Shown here: positions 35,873 to 43,941 of the stretch, piece by piece
Numbering within the stretch: position 1 is the first letter of the stretch
Layout of the letters: the number at the start of each line of letters is the position of its first letter
NCBI GenBank assembly: GCA_028293625.1
Contig: JAQGOL010000035.1
Coordinates: 62,001-126,000, forward strand
DNA: 64,000 bases
DNA from: Chthoniobacteraceae bacterium
GTDB lineage: Bacteria; Verrucomicrobiota; Verrucomicrobiia; Chthoniobacterales; Chthoniobacteraceae
Reading direction: 5' to 3'
Translations under genes and position numbers: made by a program
Notes under the pieces: generated by a model
What the model saw: only the letters and a program-made list of their open reading frames with translations
What the model was told of the DNA's origin: nothing
The model's database searches: none

Positions 35873-37246
35873 ATGAACCCACGCCTTTTTTCCCGCCGCG
35901 ACGTTATCCGCAGCCTCGCGGGCGGTTCGATGCTGTTGCCGGGCATTCTCTCCGAACTGCTTGCCGATTCGGCTGATCCGCTTTCGCCTAAGCCGCCGCA
36001 TCACTCCGCCAAAGCAAAGCGCGTCATATTTATTTTCTCCAATGGCGGCGTGTCGCACATGGACACATTTGATTTTAAGCCGAAACTTTTCGCGGCGGAT
36101 GGCAAGACGATGGGAATCGGTGGCGGACTCTCCAATCAGCAGCGCGTGCTTTTGAAGCCCGGCTGGGAATTTCGGCCCGGTGGAAAATGCGGGACCTTGG
36201 TAAGCGACCTTTTTCCGCACCTGCGCGAGTGCATGGACGACGTCTGCCTGATTCGTTCGATGAAGTCCGACGACAACGAGCATTACAACGCGACGCTCGG
36301 CATTCACACCGGCTCGTTTTTTTTCTCGCGGCCGGGCATTGGCGCCTGGGTGAGCTATGGGCTTGGGACAGTCAACCAGAACCTCCCTTCCTTTGTGGTC
36401 CTCGCGCCGCAGATGCCTTACGCGGGGATGCAGATTTTCAACAACGATTTCCTGCCTGCATACCATCAGGGCGTGCGTGTTATTCCAGGCAAAGAACCGA
36501 TCGCCAACCTCGAACGCCGCACAAAACAAGGCGATTTACAGGAGCTCGAACTTGGATTGGCCGACGCGTTTAACCGGCGGCATCTGCAAGCGCATCAGGA
36601 TGATGCAAACCTGGCCGCTCGGATGCGCACATTTGAGACGGCGTTCCATATGCAGACGGAAGCAAGCGAGGTGTTTGATCTCTCCAAGGAATCGGACGAG
36701 ACGCTCGCGCTTTACGGCATGGAACGTGGCCAGAGTGAGGGATTCGGCTGGCAATGCCTTGTGGCGCGGCGGATGGCTGAACGCGGCGTCCGTTTTGTGG
36801 AACTCGTGGATGGGAGCTCAAGTAATAACTGGGATCAACACGGCGACATGGCCGAGCATGCAAAACACGCAAAGAACATTGACCAGCCTATCGCCGGCCT
36901 GCTGCGTGATCTGAAACAGCGCGGAATGCTCGACGATACACTGGTGGTCTGGACCACCGAGTTCGGCCGCACTCCCGGAGTTGATGGAACAAAAGGCCGC
37001 GGCCACCATAGCGCCTGTTATTCTTCATGGCTAGCCGGCGGTGGCGTCAAAGGCGGTCTTGGCTACGGCGCCACTGATGAGCTCGGTGCAAGCGTGGCGG
37101 AAAACAAAGTGCATGTGCATGATTTCCACGCCACGATCCTTCATTTGTTGGGGCTGGATCATACAAAGCTAACTTATCGCCATGGCGGCCGCGATTACCG
37201 GCTAACCGATGTGTATGGAGAAGTAGTAAAGGATCTTCTGGCTTAA
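35873..37246 (+). CDS. DUF1501 family exported protein
   Basis: The 457-residue protein begins with a Tat-like signal (FSRRDVIRSLAGGSMLLPG) and then has the DUF1501 sulfatase-like fold: VIFIFSNGGVSHMDTFDFKP, DNEHYNATLGIHTG, GWQCLVARRMAERGVRFVEL in separate blocks, and WTTEFGRTPGVDG with RGHHSACYSSWLAGGGVKGG. It is the standard partner of PSD1/DUF1549 proteins. The family resembles alkaline phosphatase-like hydrolases, but activity is unproven. The start is 11 bp after the partner's stop. Confidence 0.93.
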   Translation: MNPRLFSRRDVIRSLAGGSMLLPGILSELLADSADPLSPKPPHHSAKAKRVIFIFSNGGVSHMDTFDFKPKLFAADGKTMGIGGGLSNQQRVLLKPGWEFRPGGKCGTLVSDLFPHLRECMDDVCLIRSMKSDDNEHYNATLGIHTGSFFFSRPGIGAWVSYGLGTVNQNLPSFVVLAPQMPYAGMQIFNNDFLPAYHQGVRVIPGKEPIANLERRTKQGDLQELELGLADAFNRRHLQAHQDDANLAARMRTFETAFHMQTEASEVFDLSKESDETLALYGMERGQSEGFGWQCLVARRMAERGVRFVELVDGSSSNNWDQHGDMAEHAKHAKNIDQPIAGLLRDLKQRGMLDDTLVVWTTEFGRTPGVDGTKGRGHHSACYSSWLAGGGVKGGLGYGATDELGASVAENKVHVHDFHATILHLLGLDHTKLTYRHGGRDYRLTDVYGEVVKDLLA

Positions 37247-37264
37247 ATTCTCAGCTGGCACTTC

Positions 37265-37560
37265 CTAACTCGCCGATAGCACTTCCTTGATTAGCGCGGC
37301 GGTGATCGCCCGCGCTCTTGCCTGGAAGAGTTTGTTCTTTTTGGAAACAAATAACAGCTCTTCCATTTCCGGGTTATTAATGAACTCTACTTCCAGATGG
37401 CATGCCGGAAATAATCTGATCCTCGGGTATTGGTTAAGTTGATAGAAACGATAAGACCAATAAGCGAGTGTATGCGTGGCAACCGGTCATTGCGGAAGAA
37501 GCGGAGATGTCCAACTCCCGCAAAAGAGAGCAGCGCGCCATCGTGATTTGATAGTTGCGG
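37265..37560 (-). pseudogene. Decayed remnant, possibly of an N-acetylmuramoyl-L-alanine amidase-like gene
   Basis: On the minus strand a protein-like frame runs 37265-37486 without a start codon. It contains HTLAYWSYRFYQLNQYP and PACHLEVEFINNPEMEELL, and ends with a helix and a stop. The LEVEFINNPE block resembles the C-terminal VEVGFISNPEE motif of amidases. Upstream, a second frame (HLRFFRNDRLP) appears to continue the same protein across a frameshift near 37475-37490. No full gene is present, so this looks like a truncated, frame-broken remnant. The family assignment is tentative. This also accounts for most of the otherwise gene-free stretch 37247-37578. Confidence 0.38.
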
Positions 37561-37578
37561 CAATTATCGTGAGTTACC

Positions 37579-37878
37579 TTGACGCAGCTTGATAATGCCG
37601 GTCATGGTGGAGAGCAATTGACTCATTACCAGACCCTCGGCGTATCGTCCGATTCCAAATACGATGCCATCCGCGGCGCTTACCGCTCGCTGGTGGTCAA
37701 GCATCATCCTGACAAAGGCGGCGATCCGCTCCTGTTCAAGGCGATTCAGGAAGCTTACGACGTGCTGGGCGACGAAACCAAGCGCCGCGCGTACGATGCG
37801 GCAGCGAAGAAAAAGCCGGTCGAATCGCTCACGGCAACCGCCACGCGCATGGTCGATGAGTTCATGGCAGCCTGCTGA
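37579..37878 (+). CDS. Small J-domain (DnaJ-like) protein
   Basis: The product is a J-domain and little else: [20 protein letters not shown], then [13 protein letters not shown] with the essential HPD tripeptide, and [21 protein letters not shown]. It would recruit and stimulate an Hsp70. The TTG at 37579 gives 99 residues; a TTG at 37618 directly before the J-domain is equally possible. No DnaK or GrpE gene is present in the window. Three unknown genes follow within a few bases on the same strand, forming a probable operon. Confidence 0.85.
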   Translation: MTQLDNAGHGGEQLTHYQTLGVSSDSKYDAIRGAYRSLVVKHHPDKGGDPLLFKAIQEAYDVLGDETKRRAYDAAAKKKPVESLTATATRMVDEFMAAC

Positions 37879-37888
37879 TTTTTTTTCC

Positions 37889-38374
37889 ATGATTCCATCC
37901 AATGCCGCCATTGCGGAATACGAAGAACAGGTGACGTCGTTTCTTCGCCGAGCCAGCTCGAAAGCCGAGGGCGTTGCCGCTCTCAACCAGCATTCAAACG
38001 CGCTTTTAAAAGATCTGCGGGCACTACTACCGGCCATCAAAGAATCACCCGCTTATGCCGGAGTCGCATTTTACGGACGCTTCCAGGCGGTCAACCTGAG
38101 CCTTATCAAAAAACTCGCTGCCGACAACGTGGCGGCCGTGGCGGCCCTGGAAGCCATCCGCACGGGCAAAGCTTTGCGGGTGGCAGCCTCGGCAAAAGTA
38201 GGCTGGGATCTTTTATTCAAAGAAAACCCGGGCGCGCTATGGGCGGCCATTTACCTAAACCTCTGCGTCAAAGCCGCCAGCGTGCGCGTTGCAGCCGTTC
38301 GCGAGGACGACGACGAGGTGGACGAAGATCAGGATAACGACGATCAACTGGAGGACGATGACGATGCCAACTGA
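37889..38374 (+). CDS. Hypothetical protein with acidic tail (DnaJ cluster)
   Basis: The protein has 161 residues from MIPSNAAIAEYEEQV; the longer frame overlaps the J-domain gene. It is predominantly helical, with LLKDLRALLPAIKESPAYAGV and AVAALEAIRTGKALRVAAS, and ends in about 25 residues that are mostly Asp and Glu. No family was recognised. It begins 10 bp after the J-domain gene and overlaps the next gene by 11 bases, so joint expression is likely. Confidence 0.7.
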   Translation: MIPSNAAIAEYEEQVTSFLRRASSKAEGVAALNQHSNALLKDLRALLPAIKESPAYAGVAFYGRFQAVNLSLIKKLAADNVAAVAALEAIRTGKALRVAASAKVGWDLLFKENPGALWAAIYLNLCVKAASVRVAAVREDDDEVDEDQDNDDQLEDDDDAN

Positions 38375-39047
38375 CAAAACCCTGGCGGTGCGAGCCGCGC
38401 TTGAAAATGGCGGGAGCGCCGCGGAAACCCAACTCGCTTTGCTCGCGGGCGAAGCGGGCGATTCGCAGCTCCAGATCGTGGTGGAGAAACTCACGGCCGC
38501 CGAAATCAACGTGCTCGTGGCCGATGCGGACATGAGCAAGCCTTCAATGGCGCACGCCTTCATCACGCCCGATCAGTTTTTGGAAGCATTTGACCGGCTC
38601 GGCGCCCGCTGGTCGCAGTCCGATGAAATCAAGTCGACGGCTGATTACACTGAGATCCAGAGCGACGTGGAGGATTTCCTCTGCCCGATGATCCTCTCCA
38701 CCGGCGAATCGGTCCGCGCCAAAAAAATGCTCGAAAAGCTGCTTGGCCATCCCTTGGGCGCGGAAGCCATTTTGTTTACGGCGATCGGGCGCAAAGATTA
38801 TCTGGAGTTTCTGGCCGCGCCGGGCACGCAGGCGATCACGCGAGGCACTTGGCAGGAGCTTCTTCAGGTCACGCTCGAAGTGCAGCCCTCCGGTTATGCG
38901 GAAATCGCGGGTCTGGCCCGGGCCATTCACGAGGACGAGGACGGGTTGCTCTCGTTCGCGGCCGGTTTCATCCATGCGATGCATGAAGAAGCGCGCAAAT
39001 ACCACGCGGCAGTGGAAACGGCTGAGGAAGATTTCGTCGATATTTAG
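38364..39047 (+). CDS. Hypothetical helical protein (DnaJ cluster)
   Basis: The protein has 227 residues from MPTDKTLAVRAALENG. The ATG at 38364 is preferred over 38358 because a good GGAGG lies nine bases before it, one of few clear Shine-Dalgarno sites in the window. The sequence is helical and acidic throughout (pattern of ALL/EVL/DFL hydrophobics), with no signal peptide and no recognised domain. The gene lies inside a tight four-gene string. Confidence 0.72.
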   Translation: MPTDKTLAVRAALENGGSAAETQLALLAGEAGDSQLQIVVEKLTAAEINVLVADADMSKPSMAHAFITPDQFLEAFDRLGARWSQSDEIKSTADYTEIQSDVEDFLCPMILSTGESVRAKKMLEKLLGHPLGAEAILFTAIGRKDYLEFLAAPGTQAITRGTWQELLQVTLEVQPSGYAEIAGLARAIHEDEDGLLSFAAGFIHAMHEEARKYHAAVETAEEDFVDI

Positions 39048-39050
39048 CCC

Positions 39051-39911
39051 GTGGAAGTTCAAGTCATTGATAAAAGGCCGCCGCTCGGCGCCGTAATCGC
39101 CCTTGCCAAAGCCGAGCGCGACGCGCTTCTGCCCAAGTGGCGTGACGACATGGCTGCGATGTCGGCGGAAGTGGCGCGCAAATATTTCGGCGCACTGACC
39201 GAGGAAGCCGTCCTCGACGGTGTCGAGGCGTGCGTCAATCTTCTGAGCATCGGATTGTTACGCTCCACTTCGGGCGGAATCGAGCCGGCTGCATGGTTGC
39301 AGACCTTCCGCGCCGCGGGAGTGCGCGGGGTAAGCAAACTGGCCGTCGAGTTGATCAAAGTCTGCGACGCGCTGCCCGATTACGCGTTGGTCTATTCTGC
39401 CAAAGATGAGTTTCGCCCTTCGCTGTTGCTTCAGCTCCTTTCCCAGGCTTCAAAACACGGGCCGGCGCGCGCCTATGTTTTTCTGATGCGCGAAACGGCT
39501 GAACGCACTGAAATCAAACGCCAGATCCAGCTGGCGGAATGGCTCCTTGGCAACACGTCCAGCGGCCGGATTGCCCGGCGCGATATGGATCGTTTTTTCG
39601 GCACCGATTCCCCCGATGCAGAGGCGGCCATTCATCATGTCATCTCCCTGTCATGCGGGGCGGCCAAGATCGATCCTTACGCGGAGTCATTCAACGAGGA
39701 TGGACCGCCGGAGATTGCGCCGCACGATTTGCAGGTCACACGGCTGGCACCCAAACGTCTGGCTGAAGCTCGCAAACGGTATGAGGATCTGGTGGAAAGA
39801 ATTCCTGCAGATCTCCGGGCAGCGCTTCTGTTTCGGGAAAAAACGTGGTTTGATCGCTTTGTTTTGCCGACGGCGCGCCCACGCAAGGCCGGAGCTCCGG
39901 CGGAACCCTAA
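39051..39911 (+). CDS. Hypothetical protein (DnaJ cluster, last gene)
   Basis: The 286-residue product starts at a GTG three bases after the previous stop. It is mostly alpha-helical, with ALLPKWRDDMAAMSAEVARKYF and a LAEARKRYEDLVERIPADLRAALLF helix near the C-terminus, and ends in a basic proline-containing tail. No domain or catalytic motif was recognised, and no transmembrane segment is apparent. A terminator-like hairpin lies about 40 bp downstream. Confidence 0.72.
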   Translation: MEVQVIDKRPPLGAVIALAKAERDALLPKWRDDMAAMSAEVARKYFGALTEEAVLDGVEACVNLLSIGLLRSTSGGIEPAAWLQTFRAAGVRGVSKLAVELIKVCDALPDYALVYSAKDEFRPSLLLQLLSQASKHGPARAYVFLMRETAERTEIKRQIQLAEWLLGNTSSGRIARRDMDRFFGTDSPDAEAAIHHVISLSCGAAKIDPYAESFNEDGPPEIAPHDLQVTRLAPKRLAEARKRYEDLVERIPADLRAALLFREKTWFDRFVLPTARPRKAGAPAEP

Positions 39912-39953
39912 GCCATTGATTTTAAGCATCTTGTGAATTGCCATTGGCGGGTT

Positions 39954-39987
39954 GCCGGTTTCGCGGCTAAGAATGCCGGCTTTTTTT
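39954..39987 (+). terminator. Candidate Rho-independent terminator after the DnaJ cluster
   Basis: GCCGG at 39954-39958 can pair with CCGGC at 39976-39980, and seven T residues follow immediately at 39981-39987. The stem is only five base pairs and the loop about 17 nt, so it is weak, but it is correctly placed between the DnaJ cluster and the cytochrome gene. Confidence 0.35.
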
Positions 39988-40004
39988 GCTTATCTCGGCA
40001 CACG

Positions 40005-40910
40005 ATGAAATTCCTTCTCTGCTGGACGCTGCTGCTCTCTACCCTGCTTGCCACGGGTCAATGCGGCCTGCCTTCAGCGACTCCCCTCAATGAAGAGCAG
40101 CTGCGCATGGCTCTCCAGGTCCTCGACATTTTTAAAGCCAAATGTGTCGATTGCCACGGCGCCGATTTGCCTCGGCCAAAAGGGAAGTTTGGTTACGTGC
40201 TCGATCTTAAACGCGTGGTCGAGACTCCGAAATACGTGGTCAAGGGCGACCCGGAAAAATCTGATATTTACACGCTGGTGCGCGACGATGACATGCCCGG
40301 CGACGACGCCAATGTGCCGCCTTTGACCGAGAACGAAAAAGCAATCGTCAAGCGCTGGATCGAAATGGGCGCGCCCTCAGACTTGCCGCCCGCGACCGAG
40401 TCCGCTTCGGCGCAGGCAGTGGCTGCGGAGCCTTCGATTTTTCCAATCACGGTGCATCCGATGCCACTCTGGAAACAGGGTTTCCGCTGGCTGGGCCGGT
40501 TCCACCCGCTTTCGACTCATTTTCCGGTGGCGCTCATGTTCGTGGCGGTGCTGGCCGAGGCATTTGCCTGGTGGTCGCGCCGGGAAGGATGGATTGAAAC
40601 CGTCCGTTTTTTAGTGGTCATCGCCGCGCTTGGCGGGGTGAGCGCCGCGGGGCTCGGCTGGCTGAACGCGTGGTTTACGAGCTATGTGGGACAATCGGCT
40701 TCCATTCTTCTCTGGCATCGCTGGCTTGGCACCGGCACGGCGGTTTGGGCCGTCATCTGCGCCGGGCTCATCATGACCCACGAATGCCGGGAAGGTTCCC
40801 TGCAAAGGGCGCGCTTCCGCGGGGCTCTTCTTCTGGGCGCGTTTCTGGTCGGCGTCACGGGGTTCCTGGGTAGCGCCCTCATCTACGGGCTCGACCATTA
40901 CAACTGGTGA
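40005..40910 (+). CDS. Cytochrome c domain / DUF2231 membrane protein
   Basis: The 301-residue protein has an N-terminal signal (FLLCWTLLLSTLLATGQCG), a PSD1-like cytochrome domain with the haem motif CVDCH near residue 47, and an acidic segment with DDDMPGDDANVPPL. A C-terminal membrane part with about four helices resembles DUF2231 (LGRFHPLSTHFPVALMFVAVL). It likely passes electrons at the cytoplasmic membrane. A possible lipobox (ATGQC) is present. It is followed 53 bp later by trmB. Confidence 0.85.
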   Translation: MKFLLCWTLLLSTLLATGQCGLPSATPLNEEQLRMALQVLDIFKAKCVDCHGADLPRPKGKFGYVLDLKRVVETPKYVVKGDPEKSDIYTLVRDDDMPGDDANVPPLTENEKAIVKRWIEMGAPSDLPPATESASAQAVAAEPSIFPITVHPMPLWKQGFRWLGRFHPLSTHFPVALMFVAVLAEAFAWWSRREGWIETVRFLVVIAALGGVSAAGLGWLNAWFTSYVGQSASILLWHRWLGTGTAVWAVICAGLIMTHECREGSLQRARFRGALLLGAFLVGVTGFLGSALIYGLDHYNW

Positions 40911-40963
40911 CAAGGCTCGCGAGCGAGTGCTTGTCACTTTCTCGCCGGTTGTCATCTTCCATT

Positions 40964-41593
40964 ATGAGTGAAAAGGATCACACCCCTGGCGACCCGCTTT
41001 CCGAGGCGGCCAAGCTAATCGAATTTGTTCCCGAGAATTTTTTCAAACGCGTCCCAATGGAGGAACTCTTTCCCCGGACCGCGCCTTTGGAAGTGGATAT
41101 CGGGTGCGGCGAAGGCGCGTTCATCGCAGCCATGGCCGAGCGTCACTCGGAACGCAATTTTCTTGGAATTGAACGGCTCCTTGGACGCGTCAACACCGTT
41201 TCCCGGATCGCCGCACACCGGCGGCTCACCAATGTGCGGGTGATGCGGGTGGAAAGCGCTTACGTTGTCGAGCATCTGCTGCCGCCCGGTTCGGTCTCTG
41301 TTGCGCACGTTCTTTTTCCCGATCCGTGGCCAAAACGCTACCATCACCCGCGCCGGCTGGTTCAGGATGCGTTTATGGTCGCCTTGCATGGGTTGCTCGG
41401 GCCCGGCGGAGAGCTGCGCGCCAAGACCGATGACCTCCCTTATTTTCAATGGATGGAGAAGGTTTTTGCAAAAGCGGCCGGTTTTGAACGCGTTGAATGG
41501 CCCGAGGAAGCCGATGCGCCCGTTACCAATTTCGAGCGCCGGTTTCTGAACAAGGGCCTCCCAATCTACCGCGCACGACTTCGAAAAATCTGA
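40964..41593 (+). CDS. trmB: tRNA (guanine-N7-)-methyltransferase
   Basis: The 209-residue SAM-dependent enzyme shows the motif I loop DIGCGEGAFI and the TrmB signature FPDPWPKRYHHPRRLV, with the substrate region KTDDLPYFQWM and NFERRFLNKG. It methylates G46 in the variable loop of tRNAs. Length and motifs are standard. Start is the ATG at MSEKDHTPGD. Its last 28 bases overlap the 3' end of the convergent comEC gene. Confidence 0.96.
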   Translation: MSEKDHTPGDPLSEAAKLIEFVPENFFKRVPMEELFPRTAPLEVDIGCGEGAFIAAMAERHSERNFLGIERLLGRVNTVSRIAAHRRLTNVRVMRVESAYVVEHLLPPGSVSVAHVLFPDPWPKRYHHPRRLVQDAFMVALHGLLGPGGELRAKTDDLPYFQWMEKVFAKAAGFERVEWPEEADAPVTNFERRFLNKGLPIYRARLRKI

Positions 41594-43893
41594 CCGTTCG
41601 CAAATCCGCGCAGTTCAAACATTCCCGCTTCCTGTAAAGCAATGTGAACAGCGCCGGTTTTTTCCTGGGCGAAAACGGCGATACCCCGCGCGGCGGCCAT
41701 CGCCTGCCATTTGGCTGAGACCGTGGCGGCCTGCCCAAATGGCGGAGGGGAAGAGATAAGCGCCTGCGGCTGCACGGCTTGCAGGAATTCCTCCGTCCCG
41801 GAAAAATCGCGTTCATGCTGGCCTTTGATTAGCACGTCGGCGCGCAGGTGCGGTTCATTTTCCAAAAGCCATTGCTCGGTCCGGAAGCCACTGTCTGACA
41901 TGCAAAGTATCCGGATGCCGGCGAATTCAATCAGGATGACGAGCGCCTTGTCATCCGCGGCGGAACGTTTCAAATCGGGTGGCGGAAAAAGCACGCGCAG
42001 GTTTGTTTCGGACGAGAGCGCAATGCGGTCGCCGCGCTGAAGGAATTCCTTTCCCAGGGCGCGTTTTGCCAGCTCAGCGTGGAAATCGCGCCGCGTTCTG
42101 GAGCGATCCGGCAGGGACGATTCAACGATCTCGCGGGGGCGAAAATCATCCAGGAGCGTCAGGCCGCCGCCGATATGCTGGATATCCCCATGCGTAAGCA
42201 AAATCCCATCAAGGCGATTGACGCCACGGGAGCGCAGATAAGGGCGCACAGCCTGCCCATAACGTTGCGCTGAGCCGCAATCAATCAGCCAATCGCGGCC
42301 GGCCGATCGCACGTGGATGGCTCCACCGGCGCCTAATTCAAACACAAGCATTTCGCACGGGGGCGGACGCGCCAGATGCGGCATCTCGACATACAGATGT
42401 CCGCCCGGGACGAGGGCAAAACCTTTTACAACCATCAAAAGCAACCTGGCCGCCGCCCAATTTGCGTTGTTAAAGAGAATCGCCGTTCCCGTGCTGATCC
42501 CAGCCGAAACCACCGAAAGCAGTCCGAGACCGAGCACGACAAAAGCAATCGGGACCGCGATCAGGTTTGCAAAAATGGAGGCCACCGAGAAAAGGTGGAA
42601 ATATCCGGCGGTAAACAAAAGAGATCCGCACCAAGCTGAGAGCGTGACGCCGAGGGTGCTCGCAAACGCATTCCAAATGAATACGCGGGTTTTTTGCATC
42701 CGCGTCCAAAGCTGACGCGGCAGGAACGGATCGGGCATTCCAAGGGGCTCGATCCGATGCTGAATCTTCAACGCAAGCCAGACGATCGTGAAGACAAGGA
42801 CAAATGAAAACTGAAAGCCCGGGGAAAACAACTGGTTGGTATCCCAGGCCAGGATCAGGAAGGCGGACGCGGCAAGGCTGTTATAAAGGATTGGCCGGCG
42901 GTCGACGAGATAAGCGGCAAGCACCAGGGCGCCCATGATGGTGGCACGAACGCAACTGGCGCTCAGCCCGGTGACAAGCGCGTAGGCAATCAGGATTGGC
43001 AGGATGATAACGATTGCCACCCCACGCGGAATCCGCAGCGGTTTAAGCACAAACCAGATCATCGAGGCGAGCATCGCCACGTTGAGTCCGCTGACTGCAA
43101 AAAGATGCATGGTGCCGGTGCGCTGGAAAAGCGCCTTAATCTCCTCGGGCGTTTCCCCGTGGAGCCCAAGCACCATGCTTTCGATCAGGGCAGCGATTTC
43201 CGGCGAGTCCTCAAGATCCCGGTCGAGTTGCTCTTTTATCCAGCGGGAAGAACGGATGGCAAACGCCTGCGCGGGATTGCCAAACTCGTGGCCCGTTATC
43301 CGGCAGTCCGATGCGAACCGGCTTTGGATCTCGGAATAAATCCCGTTGCGTTGCAGATACGCCGTGAAATCAAACTGCCCCGGATTGCGGATCGGCGCGA
43401 TGTTCTGGCCCGAGCCGGTCAGCTCCACCCGATCGCCATAGAGGACGGGCATCACTCCGGCCCACGCCACATGAACAAGCGCGCCGCCCGGCCAAACGCT
43501 TCCATCCTCAAAACCGATCGTCTGAATTTTGAGCGTAAACCGGGCACGGATAGTCCGTGACGGCATGAGGGGCGGTTCCGGGTCACTCCAAACAATGCCG
43601 GCGACTCGAACCACGCGGGCTCCGTCGTTGAATTCACGCGACAGCGCACGGGCCCCGCTCCCATGATGGCGCACGGTATGGAGGGCAAAAAACGCGGTAA
43701 AAACAAAAGCCCAACACGGGATGGTTTTTAAGCGCGCGGCGGCCCAGACCGCGGTGAGCGCCGTCACGGCGAGCACCACGGGCAGCGGAAATTCAACCCA
43801 ATCCGCCGCCACCACACCCGTCACCGCCGGAATTGCGAGTCCCGTAAACGGCTGCCGGGGAATAAGCTCCCACAGCTTCATGAGAGCGCACAA
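41566..43893 (-). CDS. comEC: ComEC/Rec2-family DNA uptake channel
   Basis: The 775-residue polytopic protein has an N-terminal DUF4131-type region, a Competence domain with RTGTMHLFAVSGLNVAML and about ten helices, and a C-terminal metallo-beta-lactamase-like domain. ComEC forms the inner-membrane channel for transformation. The metal motif reads THGDIQHIGG, whereas the usual form is THPDxDHxGG, so the second Asp is replaced by Gln. Partner genes (comEA, pili) are not in the window. It lies 48 bp after the TPR gene on the same strand and may share its transcript. Confidence 0.92.
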   Translation of the reverse strand: MCALMKLWELIPRQPFTGLAIPAVTGVVAADWVEFPLPVVLAVTALTAVWAAARLKTIPCWAFVFTAFFALHTVRHHGSGARALSREFNDGARVVRVAGIVWSDPEPPLMPSRTIRARFTLKIQTIGFEDGSVWPGGALVHVAWAGVMPVLYGDRVELTGSGQNIAPIRNPGQFDFTAYLQRNGIYSEIQSRFASDCRITGHEFGNPAQAFAIRSSRWIKEQLDRDLEDSPEIAALIESMVLGLHGETPEEIKALFQRTGTMHLFAVSGLNVAMLASMIWFVLKPLRIPRGVAIVIILPILIAYALVTGLSASCVRATIMGALVLAAYLVDRRPILYNSLAASAFLILAWDTNQLFSPGFQFSFVLVFTIVWLALKIQHRIEPLGMPDPFLPRQLWTRMQKTRVFIWNAFASTLGVTLSAWCGSLLFTAGYFHLFSVASIFANLIAVPIAFVVLGLGLLSVVSAGISTGTAILFNNANWAAARLLLMVVKGFALVPGGHLYVEMPHLARPPPCEMLVFELGAGGAIHVRSAGRDWLIDCGSAQRYGQAVRPYLRSRGVNRLDGILLTHGDIQHIGGGLTLLDDFRPREIVESSLPDRSRTRRDFHAELAKRALGKEFLQRGDRIALSSETNLRVLFPPPDLKRSAADDKALVILIEFAGIRILCMSDSGFRTEQWLLENEPHLRADVLIKGQHERDFSGTEEFLQAVQPQALISSPPPFGQAATVSAKWQAMAAARGIAVFAQEKTGAVHIALQEAGMFELRGFANGQIFRSRAR

Positions 43894-43941
43894 TAACCCG
43901 GAACTGGTCGCGATGCAGGCTTTTAACGCCGCGCGCCGTCC

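Noticed and set aside
37579-39911. DnaJ cluster considered as a phage-defence system
   Set aside because: No nuclease, NTPase, reverse transcriptase or toxin domain was recognised in the three unknown proteins, and no mobile-element context is visible.
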